Assembly: GCA_023409795.1 (NCBI GenBank)
Contig: JAEYQX010000055.1
Span: 1 to 10,762, forward strand
From: Pseudomonadota bacterium
Lineage (GTDB): Bacteria > Pseudomonadota > Alphaproteobacteria > Caulobacterales > Caulobacteraceae
Length of the DNA stretch: 10,762 nt
Reading direction: 5' to 3'
In this document: in pieces, positions 1 through 6,067 of the stretch
Layout: each line of letters starts with the position of its first letter
Position numbering within the stretch: position 1 is the stretch's first letter
Position numbers and translations under genes: made by a program
The notes under the pieces: generated by a model
What the model saw: only the letters and a program-made list of their open reading frames with translations
Told to the model about the DNA's origin: nothing
Database searches by the model: none

Positions 1-2
1 AC

Positions 3-203
3 CACCTGGGCCTGCACCGCATCTTTGCCCGGATCGACGCCCACAACCTGGGCTCGGTGCGGGTGATCGAGCGCCTGAACTTCCGCCAGGAAGCCCGCTT
101 CGTGCAGAACATCGTCTACAACGGCATCTGGGGCGACGAACTGGTCTACGCCATGCTGGTGCACGAGTGGCCGCAAAGACGGCCGGCACCCAAGGCTTCC
201 TGA
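3..203 (+). CDS. GNAT-family N-acetyltransferase, C-terminal fragment (5' end outside window)
   Basis: The first 66 codons visible form the C-terminal part of a GCN5-related N-acetyltransferase of the RimJ/RimL type. The stretch LGLHRIFARIDAHNLGSVRV followed by IERLNF matches the family's acetyl-CoA-binding helix and following strand (the usual pattern is N-x-x-S-x-x-V-x-E-K-x-G-F). A later segment ends in DELVYAMLVHEW, the typical last strand. Such enzymes acetylate N-termini of ribosomal proteins, antibiotics or small amines; the substrate cannot be told from this piece. The gene converges on fabD, about 50 bp away, with the fabD terminator between them. Frame and stop codon are certain; the start lies before the window. 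Confidence 0.85.
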   Translation, partial: HLGLHRIFARIDAHNLGSVRVIERLNFRQEARFVQNIVYNGIWGDELVYAMLVHEWPQRRPAPKAS

Positions 204-212
204 CAGCGCCCC

Positions 213-241
213 TAAAAAAGAACCGCAGCCGAGGCTGCGGT
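213..241 (-). terminator. Rho-independent terminator of fabD
   Basis: A perfect inverted repeat (ACCGCAGCC at 222-230, GGCTGCGGT at 233-241) forms a GC-rich hairpin. On the minus strand it is followed directly by TTC and a run of six T (plus-strand A tract 214-219). It lies 12 bp past the fabD stop. There is no T run on the plus-strand side, so it should act mainly on minus-strand transcripts. Confidence 0.85.
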
Positions 242-253
242 ACCTTGCAATGA

Positions 254-1201
254 CTAGCCCTGCGACCTGGCGAAGGCTTCCAGGTCTTCGGCCGTGTTCA
301 GCGCCAGGCTTTCGGCGTCGGCGGCAATGCGCTTGGCCATGCCGGTCAGCACCTTGCCCGAGCCGACTTCGACGAAGCGGGTCACGCCGCCCTCAGTCGC
401 CATCCACTCCATGCTCTCACGCCAGCGGACGCGGCCGGTGACCTGCTCGACCAGCAGGCGGCGGATGGTTTCCGGATCGGTTTCCGGGCGGGCGGTGACG
501 TTGGCAACCACCGGTGCCGAGGGAGCCACGATTTTTGCATCGGCAAGGGCAGCCGCCATTTCATCGGCCGCCGGCTGCATGAGCGGGCAGTGGAACGGGG
601 CCGAGACGTTCAGTGGAATGGCGCGCGCGCCCAGCTCCTTGGCCTTTTCGATGGCCAGTTCCACGGCGGCCTTGTCGCCCGAGATGACGACATTGCCCTT
701 GTTGTTGTCATTGGCGACGATACAGACACCCGCAGCCGAACCGGCCTTGGCGGCTTCCTCGGCCAGGGCCAGGTCGGTTTTCGGGCCGATCAGCGAGGCC
801 ATGGCCCCCTTGCCCACCGGCACGGCGCGCTGCATGGCCTGACCGCGCAGTTTCAGCAGGCGGGCGGTATCGGCCAGCGAGATGGAACCGGCAGCGGCGA
901 GCGCCGAATATTCACCCAGGGAGTGACCGGCCACAAAGGCGGCGCTGCACACGTCGATGCCGAACTCGGCCTTCAGGGCACGGGCGGTGGCGACCGACAC
1001 GGCCATCAGGGCCGGCTGGGCGTTTTCCGTCAGGGTCAGGTGATCCTCGGGGCCGTCCTTCATCAGCGCGAACAGCTTCTGGTTCAGCGCGTCATCGACC
1101 TCGGCAAAGACGTCGCGGGCGCTGGCAAAGGCGTCGGCCAGGGCGACACCCATGCCGACCGACTGGCTGCCCTGACCGGGGAAAAGAAGCGCGAGGCTCA
1201 T
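254..1201 (-). CDS. fabD: Malonyl-CoA:acyl-carrier-protein transacylase
   Basis: FabD moves the malonyl group from malonyl-CoA to acyl carrier protein, supplying extender units for type II fatty acid synthesis in the cytoplasm. The 315-residue product is normal length. It opens with LLFPGQGSQ (residues 5-13), the family's oxyanion-hole region. The nucleophile elbow GHSLGE sits at 92-97 with catalytic Ser94, followed by Arg119 in LKLRGQAMQ, which binds the malonyl carboxylate. Catalytic His204 lies in APFHCPLM. I chose the ATG at 1201 because known FabD proteins begin with a few residues before the FPGQGSQ motif. A longer in-frame start at 1225 would add eight residues and has no ribosome site; the chosen start has only a weak GGAC nine bases upstream. 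The gene follows the metallophosphatase on the same strand, is separated from it by a strong hairpin, and ends at its own terminator. fabG and acpP, often adjacent in other bacteria, are not here. Confidence 0.97.
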   Translation of the reverse strand: MSLALLFPGQGSQSVGMGVALADAFASARDVFAEVDDALNQKLFALMKDGPEDHLTLTENAQPALMAVSVATARALKAEFGIDVCSAAFVAGHSLGEYSALAAAGSISLADTARLLKLRGQAMQRAVPVGKGAMASLIGPKTDLALAEEAAKAGSAAGVCIVANDNNKGNVVISGDKAAVELAIEKAKELGARAIPLNVSAPFHCPLMQPAADEMAAALADAKIVAPSAPVVANVTARPETDPETIRRLLVEQVTGRVRWRESMEWMATEGGVTRFVEVGSGKVLTGMAKRIAADAESLALNTAEDLEAFARSQG

Positions 1202-1234
1202 CTGCGTTTCGTCCGTTATTCTCATTAACTCGAA

Positions 1235-1266
1235 CCGCGAGGGGTAGGCGAAAGCCTCCCCTGCGG
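1235..1266 (-). terminator. Strong GNRA-type hairpin between metallophosphatase and fabD, possible terminator
   Basis: Plus-strand CCGC/GCGG, AGGGG/CCCCT and AGGC/GCCT arms stack into a stem of about 13 bp with two single-base bulges and a GAAA loop. It begins 19 bp after the metallophosphatase stop and ends 33 bp before the fabD start. There is no proper T run after it on the minus strand, so termination is uncertain. If fabD is read through from upstream, the hairpin would sit in its leader. Confidence 0.4.
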
Positions 1267-1285
1267 CAAGAGCGAGCGCGGACGA

Positions 1286-2716
1286 TCAGTCCTTGATCTC
1301 GGCAGTGCAGGGACGGTCGTCAGGCCCTGCGGCACCGTCACAACGACGCAGCGCCAGCAGGCTTTCGCTGCTTTCGATCAGGCGGTTGCGACCGTCATCG
1401 CCCTTGATCAGGGTGAAGGCGTCATACAGGCGGCCCGTCGCCGTATAGGCGCGGAACTCCAGCTTGCCTTCCTCGACATCGACCAGCTGGTACAGCTCGG
1501 TGTTTTCGGCGGCGCGCACCGGCTGGGTGTCGGCGCGGTCGTTCAGCCCGTACATCTTCGAGCCGGTCACCGAAACCACATAGACCGGCCCCTGCGGCAG
1601 GCCCGCATCGCTGTTGGCGCGCGAGGCCTCGGCACCGTCCGGATGCGAGACACGGCCATAGCAGTGGTCATGGCCCTGAAGCACCAGATCGATGTTGCGG
1701 GCGTCAAAGATCGGCTTCCACGCCGCCTTCAGTTCCTCGGTGTCGTCCGGGCGCGCGCAGGTAAAGATGGGCTGGTGGAAAACCGCGATGTTCCACTTGG
1801 CCGGGCTGGTGGCCAGGGCATGGTCCAGCCAGGCCGTCTGGCTTTCCGACGCGCCCAGATCGATGGCCGCCGTACCGTCCAGAACGATGAAGCGCACGCC
1901 CTGGTAGTCGACGAAATAGGTCGTGTCCTTAGCCTTGTCTGCACCGTTGTCCGGCAGCGCGAACTGGCGCGACCAGTGCGGGCCGAGCAGACGCGATTCC
2001 TCGCCGTCCGGCAGGATGTGGTCGACGTATTCGTGGTTGCCCGGTGCCGGGATCTGCGGCGTCATGGCAAAGGCGCGGCCACCGGCCTCGGTCCATTCGC
2101 CCCATTCATCGTCGTGAACCTTGACCTCGCGCTGGGCGACCAGATCACCGGCGTGCAGTACCAGGGCCGCCGGACCGGCTTCCTTCAGCGCCGAACGGAT
2201 CACGCGCGAGCCGATCTCCAGGATATCGTTCTGGGTGTCGCCCAGATAGACGAAGCGGAACGGCGCAAAGCCTTCCTTGGCCGTGCGGAACGGCAGCCAT
2301 TCGCTCCAGCTGTCGGCAGCCTTGACGCGATAGACATAGCGGGTGTCCGGCTTCAGGTCGTTGAAACGCACCTGATGATAGTGGGCCTGACCGTTCTCAT
2401 TCTCGATCGGATGGGTGGTGCCCTGAACCGTCACGGCGGCATAGCCCAGCAGCGGGCCATCGATTTCCTCGGCGATCTGGGCCTCGGCGACGGCCTGACC
2501 GGTGCTGGTGCGCCAGGCAACGGCGGCACCGCGCGCGGCATCGGCCGCCGGGCTCAGGACGATGCGGTCGGCCCATCCCTTGGCGGCATAACGGCCGTTC
2601 GGGGCATGAAGCGGCGGGGGAACCGGATCGGGATCCGGCGGCCCCGGCACCTGTGCCACGGCGGGCGTGGCCACCAACAGGCCGACAGCGGCAAGCAGAG
2701 CGAGCGAAGGCTTCAT
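1286..2716 (-). CDS. Exported purple-acid-phosphatase-like metallophosphatase
   Basis: This is a predicted secreted or periplasmic dimetal phosphoesterase of 476 residues. It has a Sec signal peptide (residues 1-21, MKPS then a hydrophobic run ending PAVA before Gln22) and a proline-rich linker (25-36). A fibronectin-III-like N-domain of the purple acid phosphatase type (about 48-146) follows, with the strand pattern HQVRFNDLKPDTRYVYRV. The calcineurin-like catalytic domain runs from about 152 and carries the metal-ligand motifs in order: GDTQ (159-162), GD (190-191), GNHE (226-229), FHQP (313-316) and GHDHCYGR (348-355). The family hydrolyses phosphomonoesters or related phosphate esters; the exact substrate is unknown. 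The start at 2716 is chosen because it yields the signal peptide and has GGGGA six bases upstream; an open frame back to 2872 would run into the transporter gene. It lies 118 bp after the Nramp-like gene on the same strand and may be transcribed with it. Confidence 0.87.
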   Translation of the reverse strand: MKPSLALLAAVGLLVATPAVAQVPGPPDPDPVPPPLHAPNGRYAAKGWADRIVLSPAADAARGAAVAWRTSTGQAVAEAQIAEEIDGPLLGYAAVTVQGTTHPIENENGQAHYHQVRFNDLKPDTRYVYRVKAADSWSEWLPFRTAKEGFAPFRFVYLGDTQNDILEIGSRVIRSALKEAGPAALVLHAGDLVAQREVKVHDDEWGEWTEAGGRAFAMTPQIPAPGNHEYVDHILPDGEESRLLGPHWSRQFALPDNGADKAKDTTYFVDYQGVRFIVLDGTAAIDLGASESQTAWLDHALATSPAKWNIAVFHQPIFTCARPDDTEELKAAWKPIFDARNIDLVLQGHDHCYGRVSHPDGAEASRANSDAGLPQGPVYVVSVTGSKMYGLNDRADTQPVRAAENTELYQLVDVEEGKLEFRAYTATGRLYDAFTLIKGDDGRNRLIESSESLLALRRCDGAAGPDDRPCTAEIKD

Positions 2717-2722
2717 GTTCAG

Positions 2723-2727
2723 TCCCC
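2723..2727 (-). promoter_or_regulatory. Ribosome binding site supporting the metallophosphatase start
   Basis: Minus-strand GGGGA six bases before the ATG at 2716. Together with the signal peptide that begins there, it argues against the longer in-frame start at 2872. Confidence 0.6.
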
Positions 2728-2834
2728 GGACGAGATCGTTTGACCCGCGCATAGGACGCCAATGCAACGCCCCAAAGTGGCTTTTGCGACAAGCCCTTTC
2801 CGATTTGCCGACATCTTGGTGAAAGACCTGCCGA

Positions 2835-4127
2835 TCACTGAACAAGTTTGCCGATCTGGGTGATGATCTCACGCAGGGCCAGGACGCCGAACAGGATGGT
2901 GGCTGCCGTCAGCATCAGGTTGGACAGCCAGCGGCTGCGCCATTCGGCCGGTACGCGCGCGCCGTTCAGCAGCCACAGCAGGGTCCCTGCCAGGAAGGGC
3001 ATGAACAGACTGCCCAACACGCCATAGGCCACGATCAGCCCGAACGGGTTGTTCATGAACAGCAGGATGATGGGCGGAAACGTCAGCCACAGGGCAAACA
3101 GGCGAAAGGCCGGCGACTTGTCGCCCCGCGCGCCGGGATCATCGCTTTTGCCGCGCACATGGGCGGTGAAGTCGGCGAACATCAGGCTGACGCCCTGCCA
3201 GACACCCAGCAGGGACGAGAAGCTGGTCGCCCAGAAGCCGATCAGGAACAGGATCGACACCGGCCGGCCAAAGCGATCCCTCAGCACATCGGCCAGGTCC
3301 AGCAGGCCCCGGTCGCCACCCTGCAGGGCGATCCCCGCCGAATAGAGCAGCTCGGCCCCGACGATCATCATGGCGACGACGAAGACCCCGGTGACGACAT
3401 AGGCGACCTGGTTGTCCAGCCGCATGACCTTCATCCATGAGGGGCCGTGCCAGCCCTTGGCATTCAGCCAATAGCCATAGGCGGCCATGGTAATGGTCCC
3501 GCCCACGCCCCCGATCAGGCCCAGGGTATAGAAGACCGAGCCCTGCGGCAGGGTCGGCCACAGGCCGGTCAGCAGGTTCGGAATGTCGGGCGCGACAATG
3601 ATGGCCAGCCCGATCACGGTCACGAACATGACCCCGACCGAGAAGGTCATGACCTTCTCGAACAGGCCGTAGCCCCCGAACCAGACGAGGGTCAGCCCCG
3701 CCAGGCCACTGAGAATACCCCACAGCTTGAGGTCGAGCACGGGAAACAGGGCGGCCAGCGGCAGGGCTGCGGACGTCATGGCGGCCGCGCCGTAAACAAA
3801 GCCCCAGATCACCATATAGAGCCCGAAATAGGCCCCGGCCCAGTTCACCCGTGATCCAAGGAAGCCCCGCCCCAGGCTGGACCAGCCCTGGAAGATCGTG
3901 TGCTCGCTGGCCAGGGTCCAGCGCCCCACGGCCTCGGCCAGGGCGATCTTGAGGATGGTCCCGACCACCGCCGCCCACAAAAGCGCATAGCCGAACTTTG
4001 ACCCGGCGATCAGGGTGGCGACCAGGTCCCCTGCCCCCACCCCGGTGGCGGCCACCACAATGCCCGGCCCGATCAGGGACCATCTGTTCCTGGGCTGAGC
4101 TGCGCGTTCCGGCGTGCCTTGCGTCAT
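2835..4127 (-). CDS. Nramp-family divalent metal transporter homologue with non-canonical metal site
   Basis: This 430-residue inner-membrane protein has roughly eleven hydrophobic segments of the LeuT-like Nramp/SLC11 fold. Classical members (MntH, DMT1) carry Mn2+ or Fe2+ with protons. TM1 reads PGIVVAATGVGAGDLVATLI (residues 21-40), and the usual DPGN of the unwound helix is replaced by GAGD (31-34). In TM6 the usual MPHN-type motif is replaced by TITMAAYGYWLNAKGW (211-226). The rest fits the family: TM2 with a KIALAEAVGRW segment (60-70), a FEKVM segment near 156 and FMNNPFG (357-363). Substrate could therefore be another divalent or larger ion; manganese should not be assumed. The start at 4127 has a very good ribosome site (AGGAGGGG, spacing six); a longer frame to 4184 only adds a polar tail. 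It is divergent from rpsF and lies upstream of the metallophosphatase, a possible partner since that enzyme needs two metal ions. Confidence 0.85.
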   Translation of the reverse strand: MTQGTPERAAQPRNRWSLIGPGIVVAATGVGAGDLVATLIAGSKFGYALLWAAVVGTILKIALAEAVGRWTLASEHTIFQGWSSLGRGFLGSRVNWAGAYFGLYMVIWGFVYGAAAMTSAALPLAALFPVLDLKLWGILSGLAGLTLVWFGGYGLFEKVMTFSVGVMFVTVIGLAIIVAPDIPNLLTGLWPTLPQGSVFYTLGLIGGVGGTITMAAYGYWLNAKGWHGPSWMKVMRLDNQVAYVVTGVFVVAMMIVGAELLYSAGIALQGGDRGLLDLADVLRDRFGRPVSILFLIGFWATSFSSLLGVWQGVSLMFADFTAHVRGKSDDPGARGDKSPAFRLFALWLTFPPIILLFMNNPFGLIVAYGVLGSLFMPFLAGTLLWLLNGARVPAEWRSRWLSNLMLTAATILFGVLALREIITQIGKLVQ

Positions 4128-4133
4128 GGGGGT

Positions 4134-4141
4134 CCCCTCCT
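4134..4141 (-). promoter_or_regulatory. Strong ribosome binding site of the Nramp-like gene
   Basis: Minus-strand AGGAGGGG lies six bases before the ATG at 4127. It is the best Shine-Dalgarno sequence in the window and decides the start over the in-frame ATG at 4184. Confidence 0.75.
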
Positions 4142-4169
4142 GTCTCTTGCGCTGTTGCTGACACGCTTT

Positions 4170-4198
4170 GGCCCGGGGTGCCAATCCGATCCCGGGCC
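4170..4198. repeat. Inverted repeat in the Nramp-like gene leader
   Basis: GGCCCGGG (4170-4177) and CCCGGGCC (4191-4198) are perfect complements around a 13-base loop, 43-71 bases before the Nramp-like start. A second mini-hairpin, CCCG-TTTTT-CGGG (4202-4214), follows. They could form an operator or a leader structure. I do not recognise a known metal riboswitch here. Confidence 0.45.
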
Positions 4199-4243
4199 CT
4201 GCCCGTTTTTCGGGAACGAAAGGCTCCGCGCCCGCCCGCCAGG

Positions 4244-4252
4244 TGTGGATAA
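4244..4252 (-). promoter_or_regulatory. Perfect consensus DnaA box
   Basis: Plus-strand TGTGGATAA is the exact complement of the strong DnaA box TTATCCACA. It lies three bases upstream of the -35 element of the candidate rpsF promoter, within the divergent region shared with the Nramp-like gene. A perfect 9-mer is not expected by chance in 10.7 kb (about 0.08 occurrences with equal base frequencies, fewer in GC-rich DNA). Binding is not shown. Confidence 0.55.
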
Positions 4253-4255
4253 GCC

Positions 4256-4284
4256 TTGCCCTTTTGGCGGCAATCGCCTATAGG
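4256..4284 (+). promoter_or_regulatory. Candidate sigma70-type promoter for rpsF-rpsR-rplI
   Basis: TTGCCC (4256-4261) and TATAGG (4279-4284) are spaced by exactly 17 bases. This is the best -35/-10 pair I could find upstream of rpsF. It would give a leader of roughly 130 bases. On the opposite strand a weaker TTGCCGC...GCTTATCC pair overlaps the same region and could serve the Nramp-like gene. Confidence 0.45.
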
Positions 4285-4360
4285 CCCGGCCTTTCCAGGG
4301 TTTCGGTCCTGTCGTGGAGTGTCAAAGGGTCGGGAAACTCCCGTCCGCCACTGCAGGAGC

Positions 4361-4397
4361 CATCGTAGGCGAACTACCCGGTTCGTGTGCGCCGATG
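4361..4397 (+). promoter_or_regulatory. Potentially structured rpsF leader, candidate S6:S18 autoregulatory site
   Basis: CATCG (4361-4365) pairs with CGATG (4393-4397) around an inner hairpin, which can be CGAAC/GTTCG (4370-4374 with 4381-4385). An alternative inner hairpin is GTAG/CTAC (4365-4368 with 4374-4377), followed directly by CCG (4378-4380). In several bacteria the S6:S18 dimer represses its own operon by binding a leader hairpin with an unpaired CCG. The position just before the rpsF ribosome site fits; identity is an inference. Confidence 0.3.
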
Positions 4398-4403
4398 CCC
4401 GCC

Positions 4404-4410
4404 AAGGGAG
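4404..4410 (+). promoter_or_regulatory. Ribosome binding site fixing the rpsF start
   Basis: AAGGGAG lies eight bases before the ATG at 4419. This supports the conserved MALYEHTV start over an in-frame ATG at 4314. Confidence 0.75.
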
Positions 4411-4418
4411 AACACCGC

Positions 4419-4802
4419 ATGGCTCTTTACGAGCACACGGTCATGACGCGCCAGGATATCTCGGCGCAACAGGCCGAAGCGCTGAACGACACCATCAAGG
4501 CTCTGATCGAAGAAAACGGCGGCTCTGTCGCCAAGATCGAGTACTGGGGTCTGCGCAACCTCACCTACCGCGTGAAGAAGAACCGCAAGGCTCACTATTC
4601 GCTGCTCGCCGTTGACGCTCCGCCGGCCGCCATGGCCGAGGTCGAGCGCCAGCTGTCGATCAACGAAGACGTCCTGCGTTGGCTGACGGTCCGCGTCGAA
4701 GAACTGGACCTGGAACTGTCGCCGCTGCTGGCTCGCCGTGAACGTGAGCGCGACCGCGATCGTGGTCCGCGCAACGAAGAAACTGCTGCGGCTGCGGAAT
4801 AA
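4419..4802 (+). CDS. rpsF: 30S ribosomal protein bS6
   Basis: bS6 binds 16S rRNA in the platform of the small subunit as a dimer with bS18. The 127-residue product starts MALYEHTVMTRQDIS, and its core carries the family hallmark EYWGLRNLTYRVKKNRKAHY at about 41-60. An arginine- and acid-rich tail (LARRERERDRDRG, then alanine/glutamate) follows, as is usual in alphaproteobacteria. The start is fixed by the ribosome site and by homology. rpsR follows after 11 bases with its own AAGGA. The gene is the head of the rpsF-rpsR-rplI operon, probably driven from the promoter near 4256-4284. Confidence 0.98.
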   Translation: MALYEHTVMTRQDISAQQAEALNDTIKALIEENGGSVAKIEYWGLRNLTYRVKKNRKAHYSLLAVDAPPAAMAEVERQLSINEDVLRWLTVRVEELDLELSPLLARRERERDRDRGPRNEETAAAAE

Positions 4803-4813
4803 GGAACAGGATC

Positions 4814-5092
4814 ATGACCGATACCAACGCTCCGATCCCCGGCGCTCCGGCTGGTTCGGGTTCGGCTGGCCGCCGTCCCTTCTACCGTCGTCGCAAGGTC
4901 TGCCCCTTCTCGGGCGCCAACGCTCCGAAGATCGACTACAAGGATGTGAAGCTGCTGCAGCGTTACGTCTCCGAACGCGGCAAGATCGTGCCCTCGCGCA
5001 TCACCGCCGTCTCCGCCAAGAAGCAACGCGAGCTGGCCAAGGCCATCAAGCGCGCTCGCTACCTGGCCCTGCTGCCGTACGTGGTGAAGTAA
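4814..5092 (+). CDS. rpsR: 30S ribosomal protein bS18
   Basis: bS18 partners bS6 on the platform of the 30S subunit. The product has 92 residues with a flexible glycine/alanine/proline-rich N-terminus. The conserved body RRPFYRRRKVCPFSG begins at about residue 20. It continues with the KIDYKDVKLLQRYVSERGKI segment and the basic SRITAVSAKKQRELAKAIKR helix, and ends YLALLPYV. All are diagnostic. An AAGGA lies shortly upstream. rplI starts one base after the stop codon, so the two are almost certainly translationally coupled. Confidence 0.98.
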   Translation: MTDTNAPIPGAPAGSGSAGRRPFYRRRKVCPFSGANAPKIDYKDVKLLQRYVSERGKIVPSRITAVSAKKQRELAKAIKRARYLALLPYVVK

Positions 5093-5093
5093 G

Positions 5094-5678
5094 ATGAAGG
5101 TCGTTCTGCTGGAACGCGTCGATAACCTCGGCGCCATCGGCGACGTCGTCACTGTCAAGGACGGCTTCGCTCGTAACTACCTCCTGCCGCGCGACAAGGC
5201 TCGTCGCGCCACGGAAGCCAACCTGAAGGCCTTTGAACTCGACCGCGCCGCTATCGAAGCCCGCAACGAGAAGAACAAGGCTGAAGCTCAGAAGATCGCC
5301 GACAAGATCGACGGTCAGACCTACGTCATGATCCGTCAGGCCGGTGAAACCGGTCACCTGTACGGCTCGGTCGCCGGTCGCGACGTTGCCGAGGCCGTCC
5401 AGGCCGAAGGCGGCAAGGTTGAGCGTTCGCAGGTTGTCCTGAACACCGCCATCAAGTCGCTGGGCATTCACGAAGTGCTGGTTCGCCTGCACGCCGAAGT
5501 GTCCGCCACGGTCAAGGTCAACATCGCCCGTTCGGCTGAAGAAGCCGAGCGTCAGGCTCGCGGTGAAGACGTGATCCGTTCGCAGTTCGATGACGAGCGC
5601 GCTGCTGCTGAAGAAGCCGCTCAGGAACTGATCGAAGGCGGCGCTGGTCAACAGGAAGGCTTCGGCGACGAAGCCTGA
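5094..5678 (+). CDS. rplI: 50S ribosomal protein bL9, with acidic C-terminal extension
   Basis: bL9 binds 23S rRNA with its N-domain and projects a second domain away from the ribosome on a long helix. The N-domain signature MKVVLLERVDNLGAIGDVV and DGFARNYLLPRDKARRAT is clear. The linking helix (about 45-75) is rich in Ala, Glu and Lys, and the C-domain has the GETGHLYGSV segment near 85-94. The protein is 194 residues, against about 150 in E. coli. The last 45 or so residues are an acidic and glutamine-containing tail, commonly seen in alphaproteobacteria. The ATG lies one base after the rpsR stop. Transcription ends at the hairpin 24 bases after its stop. Confidence 0.98.
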   Translation: MKVVLLERVDNLGAIGDVVTVKDGFARNYLLPRDKARRATEANLKAFELDRAAIEARNEKNKAEAQKIADKIDGQTYVMIRQAGETGHLYGSVAGRDVAEAVQAEGGKVERSQVVLNTAIKSLGIHEVLVRLHAEVSATVKVNIARSAEEAERQARGEDVIRSQFDDERAAAEEAAQELIEGGAGQQEGFGDEA

Positions 5679-5701
5679 TCTGTCGATCAGACCTGAGGAT
5701 C

Positions 5702-5738
5702 AAGGGGTGCTGCCTTCGGGCAGTGCCCCTTTTTTCTT
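5702..5738 (+). terminator. Rho-independent terminator of the rpsF operon
   Basis: A 13-bp stem (5702-5714 with 5719-5731, two G-U pairs) is closed by a TTCG tetraloop on a C-G pair and runs into six T (5730-5735). It lies 24 bases past the rplI stop. This is a textbook intrinsic terminator and separates the ribosomal operon from the receptor region. Confidence 0.93.
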
Positions 5739-6067
5739 GGCCCCCGCCAGCGCCGGGGGCGCAGCAAACCTACGCATCAATTTAGATAATCTCGATATTC
5801 CGCGCCCTTTTTGCGCCGCAGTATGCTCCGGCTTCCGCCTTTTCCGGGGCGGGTATTTTGAGGATGCGAATGCGCTTTCATGCTGCCTTGCATCGTCCGG
5901 TTCCCCGGACCCGACGATGTCCAGCCTGGCGATGACCTGACGGGCCCCGGCCCGCGTTCCGGCCGCCGGCCACCCCTGATTTCAAAAGAACCCGACGCTG
6001 GTCCCGACCCTGCCCCTGGCGAGGCCGAACGGCGACCTGCGCCCATAAAGAAAAGCTTGCCTCTCCC
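5739..6067. other. Intergenic leader before the TonB-dependent receptor
   Basis: This stretch of 329 bases has no convincing gene. From left to right it holds a GCCCCCG/CGGGGGC hairpin (5740-5760, no T run), then an AT-rich island (about 5776-5800) containing TTTAGATAAT and GATATTC that stands out from the GC-rich surroundings. A CATCGTC/GACGATG hairpin (5891-5919) comes next, then a GC-rich tract up to the receptor start. The promoter of the receptor operon should lie here, most likely around the AT-rich island. I could not identify confident -35/-10 elements, and the receptor's ribosome site is weak. Confidence 0.5.
5891..5919 (+). repeat. Inverted repeat in receptor leader
   Basis: CATCGTC (5891-5897) and GACGATG (5913-5919) are perfect complements, and CGG/CCG can pair inside with a TTCC loop. 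It lies about 150 bases before the receptor start. The role is unknown: it could be an operator or a leader hairpin. Confidence 0.4.

Noticed and set aside
2717..2872. N-terminal extension of the metallophosphatase to 2872
   Set aside because: It would place about 50 unrelated residues before a clean signal peptide and overlap the transporter gene; the ATG at 2716 has a good ribosome site.
4128..4215. Manganese (yybP-ykoY) riboswitch before the Nramp-like gene
   Set aside because: Hairpins exist, but the conserved loop sequences of that riboswitch are not found.
5675..5690. Small CTGATC/GATCAG hairpin over the rplI stop codon
   Set aside because: It is a short 6-bp stem without a T run. The real terminator lies just downstream.
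5707..5940. A 77-codon frame after rplI
   Set aside because: It starts inside the terminator hairpin of the ribosomal operon and has no recognisable feature.
5920..6067. Cobalamin riboswitch before the TonB-dependent receptor
   Set aside because: A GACCTGC resembling the end of the B12 box is present, but the preceding conserved core segments (the CCCGCAACTGT-like and GCCACT-like boxes in order) are missing.
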